Assembly (NCBI GenBank): GCA_022432975.1
Contig: CM039509.1
Location: forward strand, 3,349,043 to 3,413,042
Source: Begonia masoniana
Lineage: Eukaryota > Streptophyta > Magnoliopsida > Cucurbitales > Begoniaceae
Direction of reading: 5' to 3'
DNA length: 64,000 nt
Position numbers and translations under genes: made by a program. The notes below the pieces were generated by a model that made no database searches, was not told where the DNA came from, and saw only the letters and a program-made list of their open reading frames with translations. Positions 11,720-24,336 of the stretch are shown in pieces (position 1 is the first letter of the stretch; every line of letters begins with the position of its first letter).

Positions 11720-13046
11720 TGTTGACTTAATTAGTGTTTAAGTCTAACTAAGTTTTTGATGATGTATTTGAATGTTAAATATGTAATTTGATTATGTTTA
11801 TTAAATGAGAATAATGAATTATGCAAGGTTTTTAATCTGTTGGAAATACCCTTGAAAAGAGTATTTTAGTTATCTAATGAATGTGGTTAAGTATACAGGG
11901 CTGTATAGTTATTTAACAGGGCTGAAAAATCGTTAAACAAAGGCGGATGAGAAATGAAGAACTCCCACCGCTCACTAAACGACAAAAGCGGATGAGATAA
12001 ATAAAGATATCCTACGCTCGCTTGACGACAAAGGTGGATGACTTCAAGAAGATATCCTACGTTCGCTAGACGACAAGGGCGGATGACTTCAAGAAGATAT
12101 CCTACGTTCGCTAGACGACAAGGGAGGAAGACTTCAAGAAGACATCCTACGTTCGCTAGACGACAAGGGTGGAAGACGTCAAGAAGATATCCTACGTTCG
12201 CTAAACGACAAGGGCGGAAGACTTCAATAAGATATCCTACGCTCACTAAACGACAAAGGCGGAAGACGTCTACAACTTCATCATCCGACACCGGTTCAGC
12301 GTTTAAAGATTCATCATCCTATGCCGGTTCAACATTTTGAAGTTGCATCCTCCGATGGCGGTTCAAGACTAAAACAATTTTGTCTTCCGTCAGAATTCAA
12401 AGTTAGCGCGAAGCTACAGTGACGTCGTTTTCAGCTTTAACTCCAGTACATTAATGGCGACGACGAACAGCAATTTCAGATGCAACGGATATCTGCTTAA
12501 GTACGGATGCTTCCCAACGGTAACTTTTCCATTTGAAGAAAGGAGAATTCAAGTCTGTGAAGCAAAAAGGAGACAGAGTATTTAAGCCAAGGTTAGAGCA
12601 CGAAAAAATAACTTTTTGCGAATTTTACTCTTGAACCCTAATCTGCGAAATTCATCATACTCTGTATTTTCTTCTACACCTCTCGATTTTAACTTGAGAT
12701 TTACTCTTTGTGAGAGTGTAGTCTAAGCTTGCAATTTACAAACTCAAAAATCTGTATAAGGCAGTGGATTGTCGCCCATGAAGAACAATCCAGATCTGTA
12801 AAAGGCAGTTGATCAGAGCCCGGAATTTCTATCTGTTTATTCTCGTGAGGAGAAGGTTAAGGATCTTCAAGGGCAAACCTTGAAGCGTGGATTAGGCAGG
12901 TTTTGGCCGAACCACGTAAAAACTCTTGTGTTGGTTTTTCTCTCTCTCTCTCTGTTATTTTTATTGTTGTGTTGATTTGCTGTTAGATTAATAATTTTAA
13001 AAAGGTCTAATTTCCCCCCCCCCCCTTAGACAATCTCGATCCTACA
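11720..13046 (+). repeat. 5' LTR of the SIRE element
   Basis: It starts TGTTGACTTAATTAG and ends CTACA directly before ATTGGTATCAGAGC. The first third carries a 45-bp tandem array (about 11940-12285), with the transcript leader probably beginning after it. It is 1327 bp, against about 1371 bp for the 3' copy; much of the difference is an extra repeat unit in the 3' LTR. Confidence 0.9.
11940..12285 (+). repeat. 45-bp tandem repeat array in the 5' LTR
   Basis: About seven units of the type GATATCCTACGTTCGCTAGA + CGACAAGGGCGGATGACTTC + AAGAA. Because 45 is divisible by three, frames stay open on both strands and give spurious repetitive peptides. The minus-strand core TTTGTCGTTTAGTGAGCGG recurs in unrelated LTRs elsewhere in the window. 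Confidence 0.9.
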
Positions 13047-13113
13047 ATTGGTATCAGAGCAAGGTTTTTCATTGTCTAAGTTGTGTTTATACACTCTGTG
13101 TTATATATTTACC

Positions 13114-14678
13114 ATGGCATTTAACACAAACTCCACACAAGTAGAAGGCCAGTCTACCACTAGACCTCCGTTCTTGATGATAATGATTATGTATACTGAA
13201 AGTCTAGAATGAGAATATACATTCAAGCTGTGGACTATGAATTATGGAATAATATAGAAAATGGTCCATACGTTGCTGTTAAAACAGAGAATGGTGTTAA
13301 GATCCCCAAAGTTTCACACGAACTAAATGATACAGACAAAAAGAACTTGAGCCTTAATGCCAAGGCAATAAACACACTGTATTGTGCTCTAAATAGAGAT
13401 GAATTTAATAGAGTGCGAGGGTGTGAAAGTGCTCAAGAAATTTGGCACTTATTAGAAGTCACACATGAGGGAACTAACCAAGTAAAGGAGAGTAAATTGA
13501 GCATGTTAGTTCATGAATATGAACTGTTTTCTATGCAAAAAGAAGAAACCATTAGTTCTATGTTCACTCGATTTACTAATATCACTAATGGTCTTAAAAC
13601 TCTTGGTAAGATTTATACAGGTGAAAAACAGGTAAGAAAAATTTTGAGATGCCTACCTAGAGCCTGGCAAGCAAAGATGACAGCAATACAAGAGGCTCGG
13701 GATCTAAAGGTGCTCAAGTTTGAAGAGCTCATTGGCTCTCTGATGACTCATGAGATAACCATGAGGGCCAATGATAAGGAAGATCTCAAAGAAAATGAGA
13801 TAAATAAAAGGAAGGATATTGCTCTGAAAGCCTCTTCAAGCAAAAATGAAGCATCTGAGGAAGAAGTAGAAGAAGATGATGAGGACATTGCTCTCATCAC
13901 TAGGAGATTCAGCAAGTTTCTCCGTAGGAAGAAGCTGCAAGGGAGAAGTTTCCCAAGGAATGAAAAACTTCCTAAAGACAAGGAAATTACCTGCTTTGGG
14001 TGCGGCAAGTTTGGCCACATGAAGGCAGATTGTCCACAGGCCAAGAAATATCCCAAGAAGTTTAAGAAGAAGGCTATGAAGGCCACTTGGGATGACAGTG
14101 AAGGCGACACCTCTTCTTCAGAAGATGAGGAAGTAGCCAACCTGTGCTTTATGGCACACGAAAATAAGGTTAGTGTTTCCTCAAGTGATAGTGAATCTGA
14201 TGATGATGGTGATATGGTAGATGCATTTAATGATTTGATAAAACAATTTAGCATGTTAAAGGCTAAATATAATTTGTTGAAAAGTGAAAATGCAAGTATA
14301 GTTGAAAAGCATGCCAAAGAAACTAATTTGCATGAAAAGGAGATCACTGAACTGAAAAGGAGAAATGAGGATTTAAATAATATTATTCTGAAATTTACTA
14401 ATGGCAACAAGTTATATAAGATGTTATTAGGTAAACAGAGAGTAAATTTTGACAGAGCAGGAATAAGTTATGATAAATCTAGTAAAAAGAAAGTTTACAA
14501 GAATTATTTTGTAAGATCCACTACTTGTCATGCATGTAATGAGGTAGGACATAAATCCTTTGAATGTCCTTTAAAAACAAACAATAAGAAAGCTGGTTAT
14601 AAATTACACTGGGTTCCTAAAGGAACCAGACCTAACGCTAGGACCCAAAAGATTTGGGTACCTAAGAAGACAACCTGA
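13114..14678 (+). pseudogene. SIRE gag (frame-shifted near its start)
   Basis: The likely start is ATG at 13114 in an ACCATGG context. A frame change and a TGG-to-TGA stop around 13175-13196 separate this start from the long open frame 13209-14678 (489 codons). That frame holds the copia gag region (RIYIQAVDYELWNNIENGP, IWHLLEVTHEGTNQVKESKL), an acidic linker, a CCHC zinc knuckle CFGCGKFGHMKADC, a coiled-coil-like Lys/Glu-rich stretch (about residues 345-400) and a second knuckle CHACNEVGHKSFEC. Gag forms the virus-like particle and packages element RNA. It ends in a TGA; protease follows in another frame, so gag and pol are separated here by a stop and a frame change. Confidence 0.88.
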
Positions 14679-14686
14679 TTTCTGTT

Positions 14687-17600
14687 TTGCAGGATGATGC
14701 GTCTCCATTAAGGAATCAATGGTACCTGGACAGTGGCTGTTCAAGGCACATGACTAGAGATGCATCTAAGTTTGTTGTTGTCAACAAGAAGAAAGGAAGT
14801 GTTACTTTTGGTGGAAACCAAAAGGGCAAAATTGTTGGCATTGGCAACATAGGTAACCCTATCAATCCTATTATAGAAAATCTTTTATTAGTTGATGGGT
14901 TAAAACACAATCTGCTAAGCATAAGTCAATTATGTGACAAAGGTTATGAGGTGATATTTAAATCAAATTCATGCATAATTAAAGATAGCTCATCTAGTTC
15001 TATACTGTTTAAAGGATATAGAAAAGAAAATGTGTATATTATTGATTTAGATAATATTGAATTTTCTGATGAAAAATGTTTTGCTGTGAATTCTTCTAAT
15101 GACTGCTGGACTTGGCATAGGAGATTAGGACACGTAGGGATGGATACCTTAGCTAAGATTACTATGGAGAATTTAGTTAGAAGGATCCCTAAGATATCCT
15201 TTGAGAAGGATAAAGTTTGTGAAGTCTGTCAAATGGGAAAGCAGATCAAAAGTTCTTTTGCATCTAAGAATGCAATTTCTACTTCAAAGCCTCTCCAACT
15301 CCTTCATATGGACCTTTTCGGTCCTTCTAATATAGCCAGCTTAGGAAGAAAATTCTATGCTTTTGTTATTGTAGATGACTTTTCCAGATTCACCTGGGTA
15401 TATTTTCTGAAGTCTAAGGATGAGACTTTTGATACTTTCTCTAGCTTTAGGAAAAGAGTTCAAAATGAAAAGGAACTCACCATTGTTGCTATTCATAGTG
15501 ATCATGGTGGAGAATTTGAAAATGAAAGATTTGAACTCTTGTGTCTCAAGTATAGAATTGAGCACAACTTTTCCTCTCTTAGAACCCCTCAACAAAATGG
15601 TGTTGTTGAGAGGAAAAATAGGTCTCTTCAAGAGCTAGCCAAAACCATGCTAAATGAGAATTCCCTTCCTAAGTACTTCTGAGCTGAGGCTATTTCAACA
15701 GCTTGCTATGTGCTCAATCGGGTCTCCATAAGACCTATTCTTGAGAAAACTCCATATGAGCTCTGGAGTGGAAAAACTCCTTCTGTTAAATACTTTAGAG
15801 CCTTTGGTAGTAAGTGCTTCATTCTCAACACTAAGGATAACTTAGGAAAATTCGATTCCAAATCTGATCTTAGAATTTTTCTTGGTTATTCTCTTACCAG
15901 TAAAGCATATAGGGTATTCAATAAGAGAATTCTAGTTGTGGAGGAATCAGTTCATGTCAATTTTGATGAAACCCCTCACCCCACAATCAATGTGGATAAG
16001 GATGATATTTTGGATAAACAACTGGATTCCCTCTCCTTAGACAAGTCTACAGATCCCCTTCAAGTAGAAAAATCTTTAGAACCATCGTCTACTTCTCTTG
16101 ATATTATTCCTGTCAAGGATGAAAATCCTGCTCTTCCTAAAGATTGGAAGTATGTCAAAGACCATCCAATAGATGAAATTTTAGGTAATCCTTCTTTAGG
16201 AGTTAAGACTAGATCCTCTCTTAGGAATCTCTGTGCAAATGTAGCATTTATCTCTCAAGTAGAGCCTAAGAAGTTTGAAGAGGCCGAGTGTGATGAAAAT
16301 TGGATTTTAGCTATGCAAGAGGAGCTAAATCAATTTGAAAGGAGCAAGGTATAGGAACTTATTCCACGGCCTAAGGATCATCCCATCATTGGAACTAAAT
16401 GAGTTTTCAAGAATAAGTTGGATGAAAATGGGATTGTGGTTAGAAACAAGGCTAGACTAGTTGCTAAGGGATACTCTCAATAAGAAGGTATTGATTTTGA
16501 GGAATCCTTTGCCCCTGTAGCTAGATTAGAGTCAATTAGGATGCTCCTAGCCTTTGCCTGCTACAAGAACTTCACACTCTTTCAAATTGATGTAAATAGT
16601 GGATTTTTAAATGGTTACATCAATGAAGAAGTTTTTGTTGAGCAACCCTTAGGTTTTGAAGCTTTCGATAAACCCAACCATATCTACAAATTAAGGAAAG
16701 CTCTTTATAGTCTTAAGCAGGCTCCTAGAGCTTGGTATGATAGATTGAAAAATTTCCTTGAGAAAAGGAATTTCAAAAAGGAAAATACAGATTCAACTCT
16801 ATTTACCATGCAAAAGGAGAATGACATTCTGTTAGTTCAAATTTATGTCGATAACATTATTTTTGGATCAACTAATGTCAACATGTGTAATGAATTTTCT
16901 TCCCTCATGCAAAGTGAATTTGAGATGAGTATGATGGGGGAGTTAAAATTCTTCTTAGGTTTCCAGATTAGTCAATCTCCTAATGGAATTTTCTTCTGTC
17001 AAGAAAAATACATCAAGGAACTCCTTAAGAAATTTGGATTAGAATCGTCTAAGTCTTCCAAGACTCTTATGAGTACCACAACTAAATTGGATAAAGATGA
17101 AAAAGGAATAAGTGTTGATATTAAAAAATATCGTGGTATGATTGAATCATTACTATATCTTACTGCAAGTAGGCCAGATATACTCTTTAGTGTTTGTCTT
17201 TGTGCTAGATTTCAAGCTGCTCCTAAGGAATCTCACTTAACTGCTGTTAAAAGGATTTTCAAATATTTAAGTGGGACACCTAACCTAGGTTTATGGTATC
17301 CAAAGGGCACCTCTTTTGATCTGATTGGATATTCAGATTCTGATTATGCAGGTAGTCTTGTTGATAGGAAAAGCACTAGTGGCACCTGTCAGTTCTTAGG
17401 TGAATCTTTAGTCTCCTGGTATTCTAAGAAACAGAATTCTGTTGCATTGTCAACTGCTGAGAGTGAATACATTGCTGCAGGCAGTTGTTGTGCACAAATG
17501 CTTTGGATGAAACAGACTTTGGAAGATTATAATCTATTTTATGATAGGATTCCTATTCGGTGTGATAACACCAGTGCTATTAACATTTCTAAAAATCCTA

Positions 17601-17794
17601 TTCAGCATTCTAGAACAAAGCATATCGATGTCAAATATCACTTCATAAGAGAACATGTTCTAAGAGGTGATATCTCCTTAGAGTTTGTAAATTCTGTAGA
17701 TCAATTGGCCGACATATTTACTAAACCGTTGGATGAAAAGACCTTCAATAATATAAGAATAAGGTTAGGTCTCATTCGGTTTGAGAATTGCTAA
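14687..17794 (+). pseudogene. SIRE pol polyprotein with four nonsense codons
   Basis: A single reading frame runs through protease (WYLDSGCSRHMT with the DSG active site), the integrase HHCC finger (WHRRLGH...CEVCQMGK), the integrase core with its D, D and E positions (HMDLFGP, HSDHGGEF, QNGVVERKN), reverse transcriptase and RNase H (ending near 17794 after DIFTKPLDEKTF). It is interrupted by TGA at 15680, TAG at 16352, TGA at 16400 and TAA at 16481. All four fit transitions from TGG or CAA. The reverse-transcriptase box reads YVDN instead of YVDD, again a G-to-A type change. The enzyme cannot be active. A pol of this length is otherwise complete, with no large deletion. Confidence 0.92.
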
Positions 17795-17854
17795 GTTTCT
17801 TATGTTTGAATTTCTTCCTGTGAAAGAGTGATCTGTGTTATTGATGGCATCGGT

Positions 17855-17995
17855 GTATATTGTTAACCGGATGATATGTATCCTCCACTAACCGGATGAT
17901 ATGTATTCTCTACTGACCGGATGATATCTATGCATCGGATGATGTAGTTTCTAATCTGCTGACACGTGTCATCTATCGGACGATATCGGTGTTAC
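17855..17995 (+). repeat. ACCGGATGATATGTAT short tandem repeats between pol and ORF3
   Basis: Three to five imperfect copies of a roughly 30-bp unit built around CCGGATGATAT occur in the spacer after pol. The same CGGATGA word dominates the LTR repeats of this element and minisatellites at 47650 and 63150. Confidence 0.7.
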
Positions 17996-18128
17996 ACGTG
18001 TGACTTCATCACGTCGGGCGGTGCTTTATTTCTTTTAAATTCTTATTTCTTCACCGAGACGCTTCATCTTTCGCGCTCTTTCTGAAATCCCTGCCCTACC
18101 AATCCTCTCTCTCGATCTTATCTTTCCA

Positions 18129-20181
18129 ATGGATCCTCTGGTTTCATCATCTCGTGCAGTTTCTGAACCGGCCAAGAAGAAGGCCAAAGTCTCTGCTCAT
18201 CCAACTCCGGTGATTCCTCGTGCAAATAGTTGGCCGTCGTTCTATTTCCTCAATCAGTCTGCTGAAGCCAGGTATCACGACGACTTTAAAGATAAGAAGT
18301 TGATTCCTAGTCGTGGTATTGTTCCAGACGAGTTAGAAGGTTTAAATTTAGTAGCACCCTTGACAGACATTGGTTTAATAGGGTTGTTTGAAGTTGAATC
18401 TTTCTTTTACCCCACTGCCATTAGAATGTTCTATGCCAATCTTAGTTATCCTTCTGACCAATCAACCATTTCAAGCTATGTGTATGGAAAACACATAGTT
18501 CTTACCTCTCAATCCCTAAATGAGCTTCTGGGGAGTCCTCATCTAGATCAACATCCCAAAATCTATTCAACAGGGCTAGAACCCCCATTTCCTGGAACTC
18601 CCGATGGCAAACAACTTTTGAAAGAAATTTCCCTAGACCCGCACAACATTCCCAATTCCTTAAAGAGTAAACATTTAACCATTAGAGCTCGACTTCTCCC
18701 TCAGATGATCAGTTATAATATTATTCCTAAGGGTGGTCATTATGATGATATTAGCAGCATGGAATTTGTTGTTCTTTTTGCCCTCTATCAAAAGACCCCG
18801 GTTGATATAGGATACATTATACTGAGAAAGATGATTCAGTGTGTTTCTTCAGGGTCTACATCCTTTTCCTATAACCTCCTTCTCATGAAGATCTTTCAGA
18901 TGTCCGATGTTGAATTTCCCGAGGATGAGGATCCATCCTGTCTCAAACCATCCAGTTACTACTCTAAATCCACTTTGTCAAGGATGGAAATTAAGAGAAC
19001 CCGTCAAGGGAATTTTGTTATGGATCAGTCCAAGCAAAGGCCTGCTAAGGTTGCAGCCGTCAGAAAAGGTAAAAGGAAACTGATTTTGGATGAAAAGTCC
19101 TCAATGCAAGAAGGAGGTGGTGACTCAGAGATCCCTGCTTTTGATATTTCCCCTCCTCATTCTCTGGTCTCTCGCCCCCACCTTCCTCCACCAGTGCCAA
19201 GACCTCCTGCTTCATCCTCTATCGCCCATCTTTTTGAGGCCATCTCAGTTCCTCAGCCATCTCCTCCATCTACTCTTTTGATACCTTCTCTGCCTCCTTC
19301 AGTCCCTCTTTCTCCACCAGTCCAACCACCTCCTCCACTACTAACACCTCCTCCTGTCCAACCTGCTCCACTAGTCCTACCAGCTCCACTTGTCCACGTC
19401 TCCTCACCAATTCCATCTGTTACTCTTGCCACTCCTCTGACTTATCAGTGGAGATTTTCGTTGAGTGAGGCTCAGTACAATGATTTAAATGCCTTTATTG
19501 ACAGTCTAGGGTCAGCTTGAAAAATCTCTAGATGCCAAGCTTGACAAGAACCAAAAGGAAATGGGCATCACTTTGGATACAGGTCTTGACTTGCTGTCAC
19601 AGAAAATGGTTGCAGATAGACGCATTGTTGTCAGGGAACTTGAGTCTCTCCGATCTTCTGTTGACAATCTGAATCCCGAACCCGAATCTGAACCATCTAA
19701 CTTAGTCTGTGTCACAGAGGCTTGTTCTGAAGACTTCCTCCCTCCGATCATCCGTCCAGAGGCAGGTGAAGATGCTCGGCTACTGCCCTTAGATCTTCAG
19801 GAAGCTACGCTGACGTTCTCTCCTTCTGCTGCTATTTCTGCCCGAGAGCCCTCTTTTGAGTTCTCAAATCCTATGGATGCATCTCTTGCTGCTTCTCCTT
19901 CTGTAGAGCATCCCTCGTGTCTGGACATGATAATGTTTCCAGAAATCTCTGCCACTTCTGCTCCCTGCTTGGATTTGATGGTCTATCAAGGACCATCTCC
20001 ATCTACTGCTCCTCAGCCAGAGCCTTCTCCATGCCAGGATATAGTGATCTATCAAGCACCACTTCCTCCCACTATTGCTTCACTTCGCGCACTTGTGGAT
20101 ACTTATTTTCTTTCAGATCTGGAAGTGCCCGCTTGGATTAGCCAAGCTTTCTGGACTCATTTTTTAGCTTTCTTTAAGTAG
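18129..20181 (+). pseudogene. Third ORF of the SIRE element (envelope-like position)
   Basis: The ORF 18129-19520 (463 codons) has no internal stop. It starts with a Lys-rich segment, then a globular region (FYANLSYPSDQSTISSYVYG, LTSQSLNELLGSPHLDQHP, LTIRARLLPQMISYNI) that resembles the plant transposon-protein domain, then a long proline-rich tail (about residues 335-430). A one-base shift near 19510 moves the frame, after which a helical LEKSLDAKLDKNQKEMG-like segment and an acidic region continue to 20181. SIRE-type elements carry such an ORF where retroviruses carry env. I see no convincing signal peptide or membrane segment, so an envelope role is not supported by sequence. Confidence 0.75.
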
Positions 20182-20489
20182 AGGATTTTGTTGCTAAACA
20201 CTTTTATTGATATTCTAATGACATTTCTCTGATGTTTCTATCCCTTGTGGTGCATGCATTGTTTCTGCTGTCTCTTTGTTTGTTTTTGATAATGTCAATG
20301 AGGGAGAACATATTTGATTGATTGATGCTGCTTGAGAAATAAATCAGATATGCTATGAATTGTGTATGCATGTTTTGAAAAACTAGAATGAAACTGAAAT
20401 GTATGCATATGTTGTGGGGGAGCTAGGATTATGGGGGAGAGTTATACTTAATCAAATTTATAGGTTGTCATCATCAAAAAAGGGGAGAT

Positions 20490-21860
20490 TGTTGACTTAA
20501 TTAGTGTTTAAGTCTAACTAAGTTTTTGATGATGTATTTGAATGTTAAATATGTAATTTGATTATGTTTATTAAATGAGAATAATGAATTATGCAAGGTT
20601 TTTAATCTGTTGGAAATACCCTTGAAAAGGATATTTTAGTTATCTAATGAATGTGGTTAAGTATACAGGGCTGTATAGTTATTTAACAGGGCTGAAAAAT
20701 CGCTAAACAAAGGCGGATGAGAAATGAAGAACTCCACCGCTCGCTACACGATAAAAGCGGATGAGAAATGAAGAACTCCACCGCTCACTAAACGACAAAG
20801 GCGGATGAGATAAATGAAGATATCCTACGCTCGCTAGACGACAAAGGCGGATGACTTCAAGAAGATATCCTACGTTCGCTAGACGACAAGGGCGGATGAC
20901 TTCAAGAAAATATCCTACGTTCGCTAGACGACAAGGGCGGAAGACTTCAAGAAGACATCCTACGTTCGCTAGACGACAAAGGTGGAAGACGTCAAGAAGA
21001 TATCCTACGTTCGCTAAACGACAAGGGCAGAAGACTTCGATGAGATATCTTACGCTCACTAAACGACAAAGGTGGAAGACGTCTACAACTTCATCATCTG
21101 ACACCGGTTCAGCGTTTAAAGATTCATCATCCTATGCCGGTTCAACATTTTGAAGTTGCATCCTCCGATGGCGGTTCAAGACTAAAACAACTTTGTCTTC
21201 CTCCAGAATTCAAAGTTAGCGCGAAGCTACAGTGACGTCGTTTTCAGCTTTAACTCCAGTACATTAATGGCGACGACGAACAGCAATTTCAGATACAACG
21301 GATATCTGCTTAAGTACGGATGCTTCCCAACGATAACTTTTCCATTTGAAGAAAGGAGCATTCAAGTCTGTGAAACAAAAAGGAGACAGAGTATTTAAGC
21401 CAAGGTTAGAGCACTAAGGAACAACTTTTTGCGAATTTTACTCTTGAGCCCTAATCTGCGAAATTCATCATACTCTGTATTTTCTTCTACACCTCTCGAT
21501 TTTAACTTGAGATTTACTCATTGTAAGAGTGTAGTCTGAGCTTGCAATTTACAAACTCAAAAATCTATATAAGGCAGTGGATTGTCGCCCGTGAAGAACT
21601 ATCCAGATCTGTAAAAGGCAGTTGATCGGAGCCCAGAATTTCAATCTGTTTATTCTCGTGAGGAGAAGGTTAAGGATCTTCAAGGGGGAACCTTGAAGCG
21701 TGGATGTAGGCAGGTTTTGGCCGAACCACGTAAAAACTCTTGTGTTAGTTTTTCTCTCTCTCTCTGTTATTTTTATTGTTGTGTTGATTTGCTGTTAGAT
21801 TAATAATTTTAAAAAGGTCTAATTCACCCCCCCCCCCCCCCCTCTTAGACAATCTCGATC
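20490..21860 (+). repeat. 3' LTR of the SIRE element, end truncated
   Basis: It begins TGTTGACTTAATTAG after the purine tract AAAAAAGGGGAGAT (20476-20489) and matches the 5' LTR throughout, including the 45-bp array (about 20704-21085), with an extra unit at its beginning. The alignment stops at CAATCTCGATC, lacking the terminal bases found in the 5' LTR. A long poly-C tract lies near 21827-21842. Confidence 0.9.
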
Positions 21861-23935
21861 TAAATCTATAGCTTGGCTTCACTTCAGTAAGGTACCGGGA
21901 ACAGATCAAGCTAAATGTAATTATTGTGGGCAAACATATGCAGCATATCCGACGAAGAATGAGACTTCAAGTATGATAAAGCATATCAAAGTATGCAAAA
22001 GGTATTCACGAAATTTGGATAGTAGGCAACCAACTTTGTCCTTTAAAGCTATTGAGGGCAAGAGTGTTAGTACACCTATATTTACTATGATGGGGGCTAG
22101 AGAATTTCTAGCTAAGATGATTGTAATTGATGAATTGACATTGAAAGTGGTAGAAGGAATTGGTTTCAAGACATTTTGTCAGTATCTAAATCCGAAGTTT
22201 ATTATGCATCTCGAATGACAATAGCACGAGATATTCGAGGGATATTTTAGAAAGAAAAACAAAAGTTGAAGGAGTATTTTTTTTCAACATCACAGAGGGT
22301 CTGTTTGACCACTAACACGTGGACTTCTATCCAGAATTTGAATTATATGATGTTGACATGCCATTTCATTGATCAAGACTAGCATGTGCAAAAGAAAATT
22401 TTGAATTTTTGTTTGATACCGAACCATAAGGGTGAGACCATTGGTAAAGAAGTTGAAAATTGTTTGCTAAAGTGGGAGCTTGAAAATATTACCACCATCA
22501 CCGTTGACAATGCGTCTTCCAACGACGTCACTATCTCTTATTTGACGAGAACAATTAGAAATTGGAAGGGGTTGATTTTAGATGGTGAGCATATGCACAT
22601 GCATTGTTTTGCACATGTCCTCAATTTTATTGTTTCTAACGGTTTGGAAGAACATCAAACGTCCATAGCCAGAGTAAGAAAAGTTGTCAAGTATGTAAGG
22701 TCGTCTCCGGCAAGATTGCAACAGTTTAAAGCATGCGTTGATGTAGTGAAAATTACTTGCAAGTGTAATTTGTCACTCGACGTTCCCTCTCGTTGGAACT
22801 CAACATATTTGATGTTGGCAAATGCTGAAAAGTTTGAAGCGGAGTTTGAAAAACTTGCACAGAATGAAAGCTCTTTTGTACAAGAAATGGGAGTAGAAGG
22901 TGCACCCACAATGGAAGATTGGGGATGCATTCGAGAATTTATTAAATTCTTAGAAACATTCTATAAAATGACACTTCATGTTTCTGCTTCTTTGCACATT
23001 ACAGCAAATATATATGTAGGTGAAGTCTACAATTTGAAGATTGCCATTGAGAACTATGGTAGCAGTGAGAATATAATGCTGAGGAGAATGGCCAACGAGA
23101 TGATCAAAAAATTTGACAAATATTGGGAATCTTTCGAAAAAATAAACATGTTTGCCTATGTTGCATTTGTTCTTGATCCAAGCTGCAAAACAAAATTTTT
23201 ACGGCATTGTTTAAACATTTTGTTTGGAAGTGAAAGAGCACCAGAATATGTAAAGCAAGTAGAGAATGTAATTCAAAGGTTGTATACAGAATATAAAGGT
23301 GATACAGCCAATGAAGATCAGCCTCCTAGCAGTAGTAGACAACAAAGGTCGCCAAAGTCAAAGAGTTTTTGGCGCAAGCTCGTTCAAGTGCAGTGTACTC
23401 CATGTTTTATGATCCGGACAATTCTTCTGAGATGGGGGATGAAACTACTGAGTCAGAAATTGATCTATATTTGTCTGAGAAGTTAGAGATTGTTCAAGAT
23501 AATTCTGACATTTTATCGTGGTGGAAGAGACACTCCGAGAAGTACCGAATTTTGAGTGTCATTGTCAAAGATATATTGATCATTCCAATATCTACGATGG
23601 CGTCAAATTCTGCTTTTTGTTGTGGTGGTCGTGTTCTTGACGTTTTTCGCAGTTCTCTAAGTCCACAAAGTGTTGAAGCCCTGATATGCTCACAGAGTTG
23701 GATCAAAACTTTCAATCCTTTTAAAGTTTCTCCGGATGATTTACAAGATAGTAGTACTACGACATTGACGCCGATACAAGAAGGTTCAAACATTATAATA
23801 TTTATTTGTTTTACAAGTGTATCTCTAAATTAAACATTAACTAATGTCTTCACTTTGTCATTTTGCAGATGTCGTTGAAATTGACACTTCCGACGATAAT
23901 TTTCTAGAAGTACAAGATGACATATCGATGACTTG
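21859..23935 (+). pseudogene. hAT transposase with BED zinc finger (broken)
   Basis: Starting at the junction with the SIRE 3' LTR, the frame reads WLHFSKVPGTDQAKCNYCGQ and continues to the His/Cys half of a BED zinc finger (SSMIKHIKVC). Catalytic-core pieces follow: LTTNTWTS, where the usual Asp is Asn, then HFIDQD, KKILNFCLIPNHKGETIG, TVDNASSND, HCFAHVLNFIV, RWNSTYLMLANAEKFEAEF, and the C-terminal dimerisation region RILSVIVKDILIIPISTMA-FCCGGRVLD-RSSLSPQSVEALICSQ. Frame shifts near 22205 and 23345 and stops in between (22216; 22249; the TAG in DQD*H near 22380) inactivate it. The 5' end and start codon are missing. A 3' UTR follows to about 24330. Confidence 0.85.
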
Positions 23936-24336
23936 ATATCGATGATTGATAGCTTGGTTAGTAAGATAAATTTGACTATGTACTTGGATTTATTATTTAG
24001 CTTGTATTTTTAAATTTTGAAGTAGTTGGATAGTATACATTTGGATATTGACTTTAATTTCTTAGTTTGCATTTTAATGTTATTACCATATTGACCTTCC
24101 CTTTTAAATTTCGTTTATTCAACATAGTTCTTTTATCAACATTGGTGTAGTTTGTGATGTTTTTTTTTTTAAACTGCAGGAGTAACAAAACAGTTGTAGG
24201 CAATAGGATGGAATGACAATTTCATGATGACTAGAACTTGAATGGAATGGAATGGAAATTCTGGTGTAATTCAATGCATAGTCTATGCATTCAAATTCTC
24301 GTGTAATTCAATGAAATGGAAATTTTCATTGCCTAT

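Larger units (their letters stand above)
11720..21860 (+). mobile_element. SIRE/Maximus-type Ty1/copia retrotransposon, nearly full length
   Basis: The 10.1-kb element has LTRs 11720-13046 and 20490-21860, a primer site TGGTATCAGAGC (13049-13060), a polypurine tract (20476-20489), gag, pol in copia order (protease, integrase, reverse transcriptase, RNase H) and a third ORF after pol. That long 3' ORF and the large size identify the SIRE/Maximus lineage. The left flank is hAT coding sequence on the minus strand. The right flank is a different hAT on the plus strand. The last five or so bases of the right LTR are missing, so no target duplication is found. Pol has four in-frame stops; the element is dead. 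Confidence 0.9.

Noticed and set aside
11887..12291. Repetitive ORFs on both strands in the SIRE LTRs (also 20703-21153)
   Set aside because: They are produced by a 45-bp tandem repeat, a multiple of three, inside an LTR; the repeated peptides have no protein-like features beyond the DNA repeat.
18129..20181. Calling the third SIRE ORF a retroviral envelope gene
   Set aside because: Only its position suggests this; no signal peptide, membrane anchor or envelope motif was seen.
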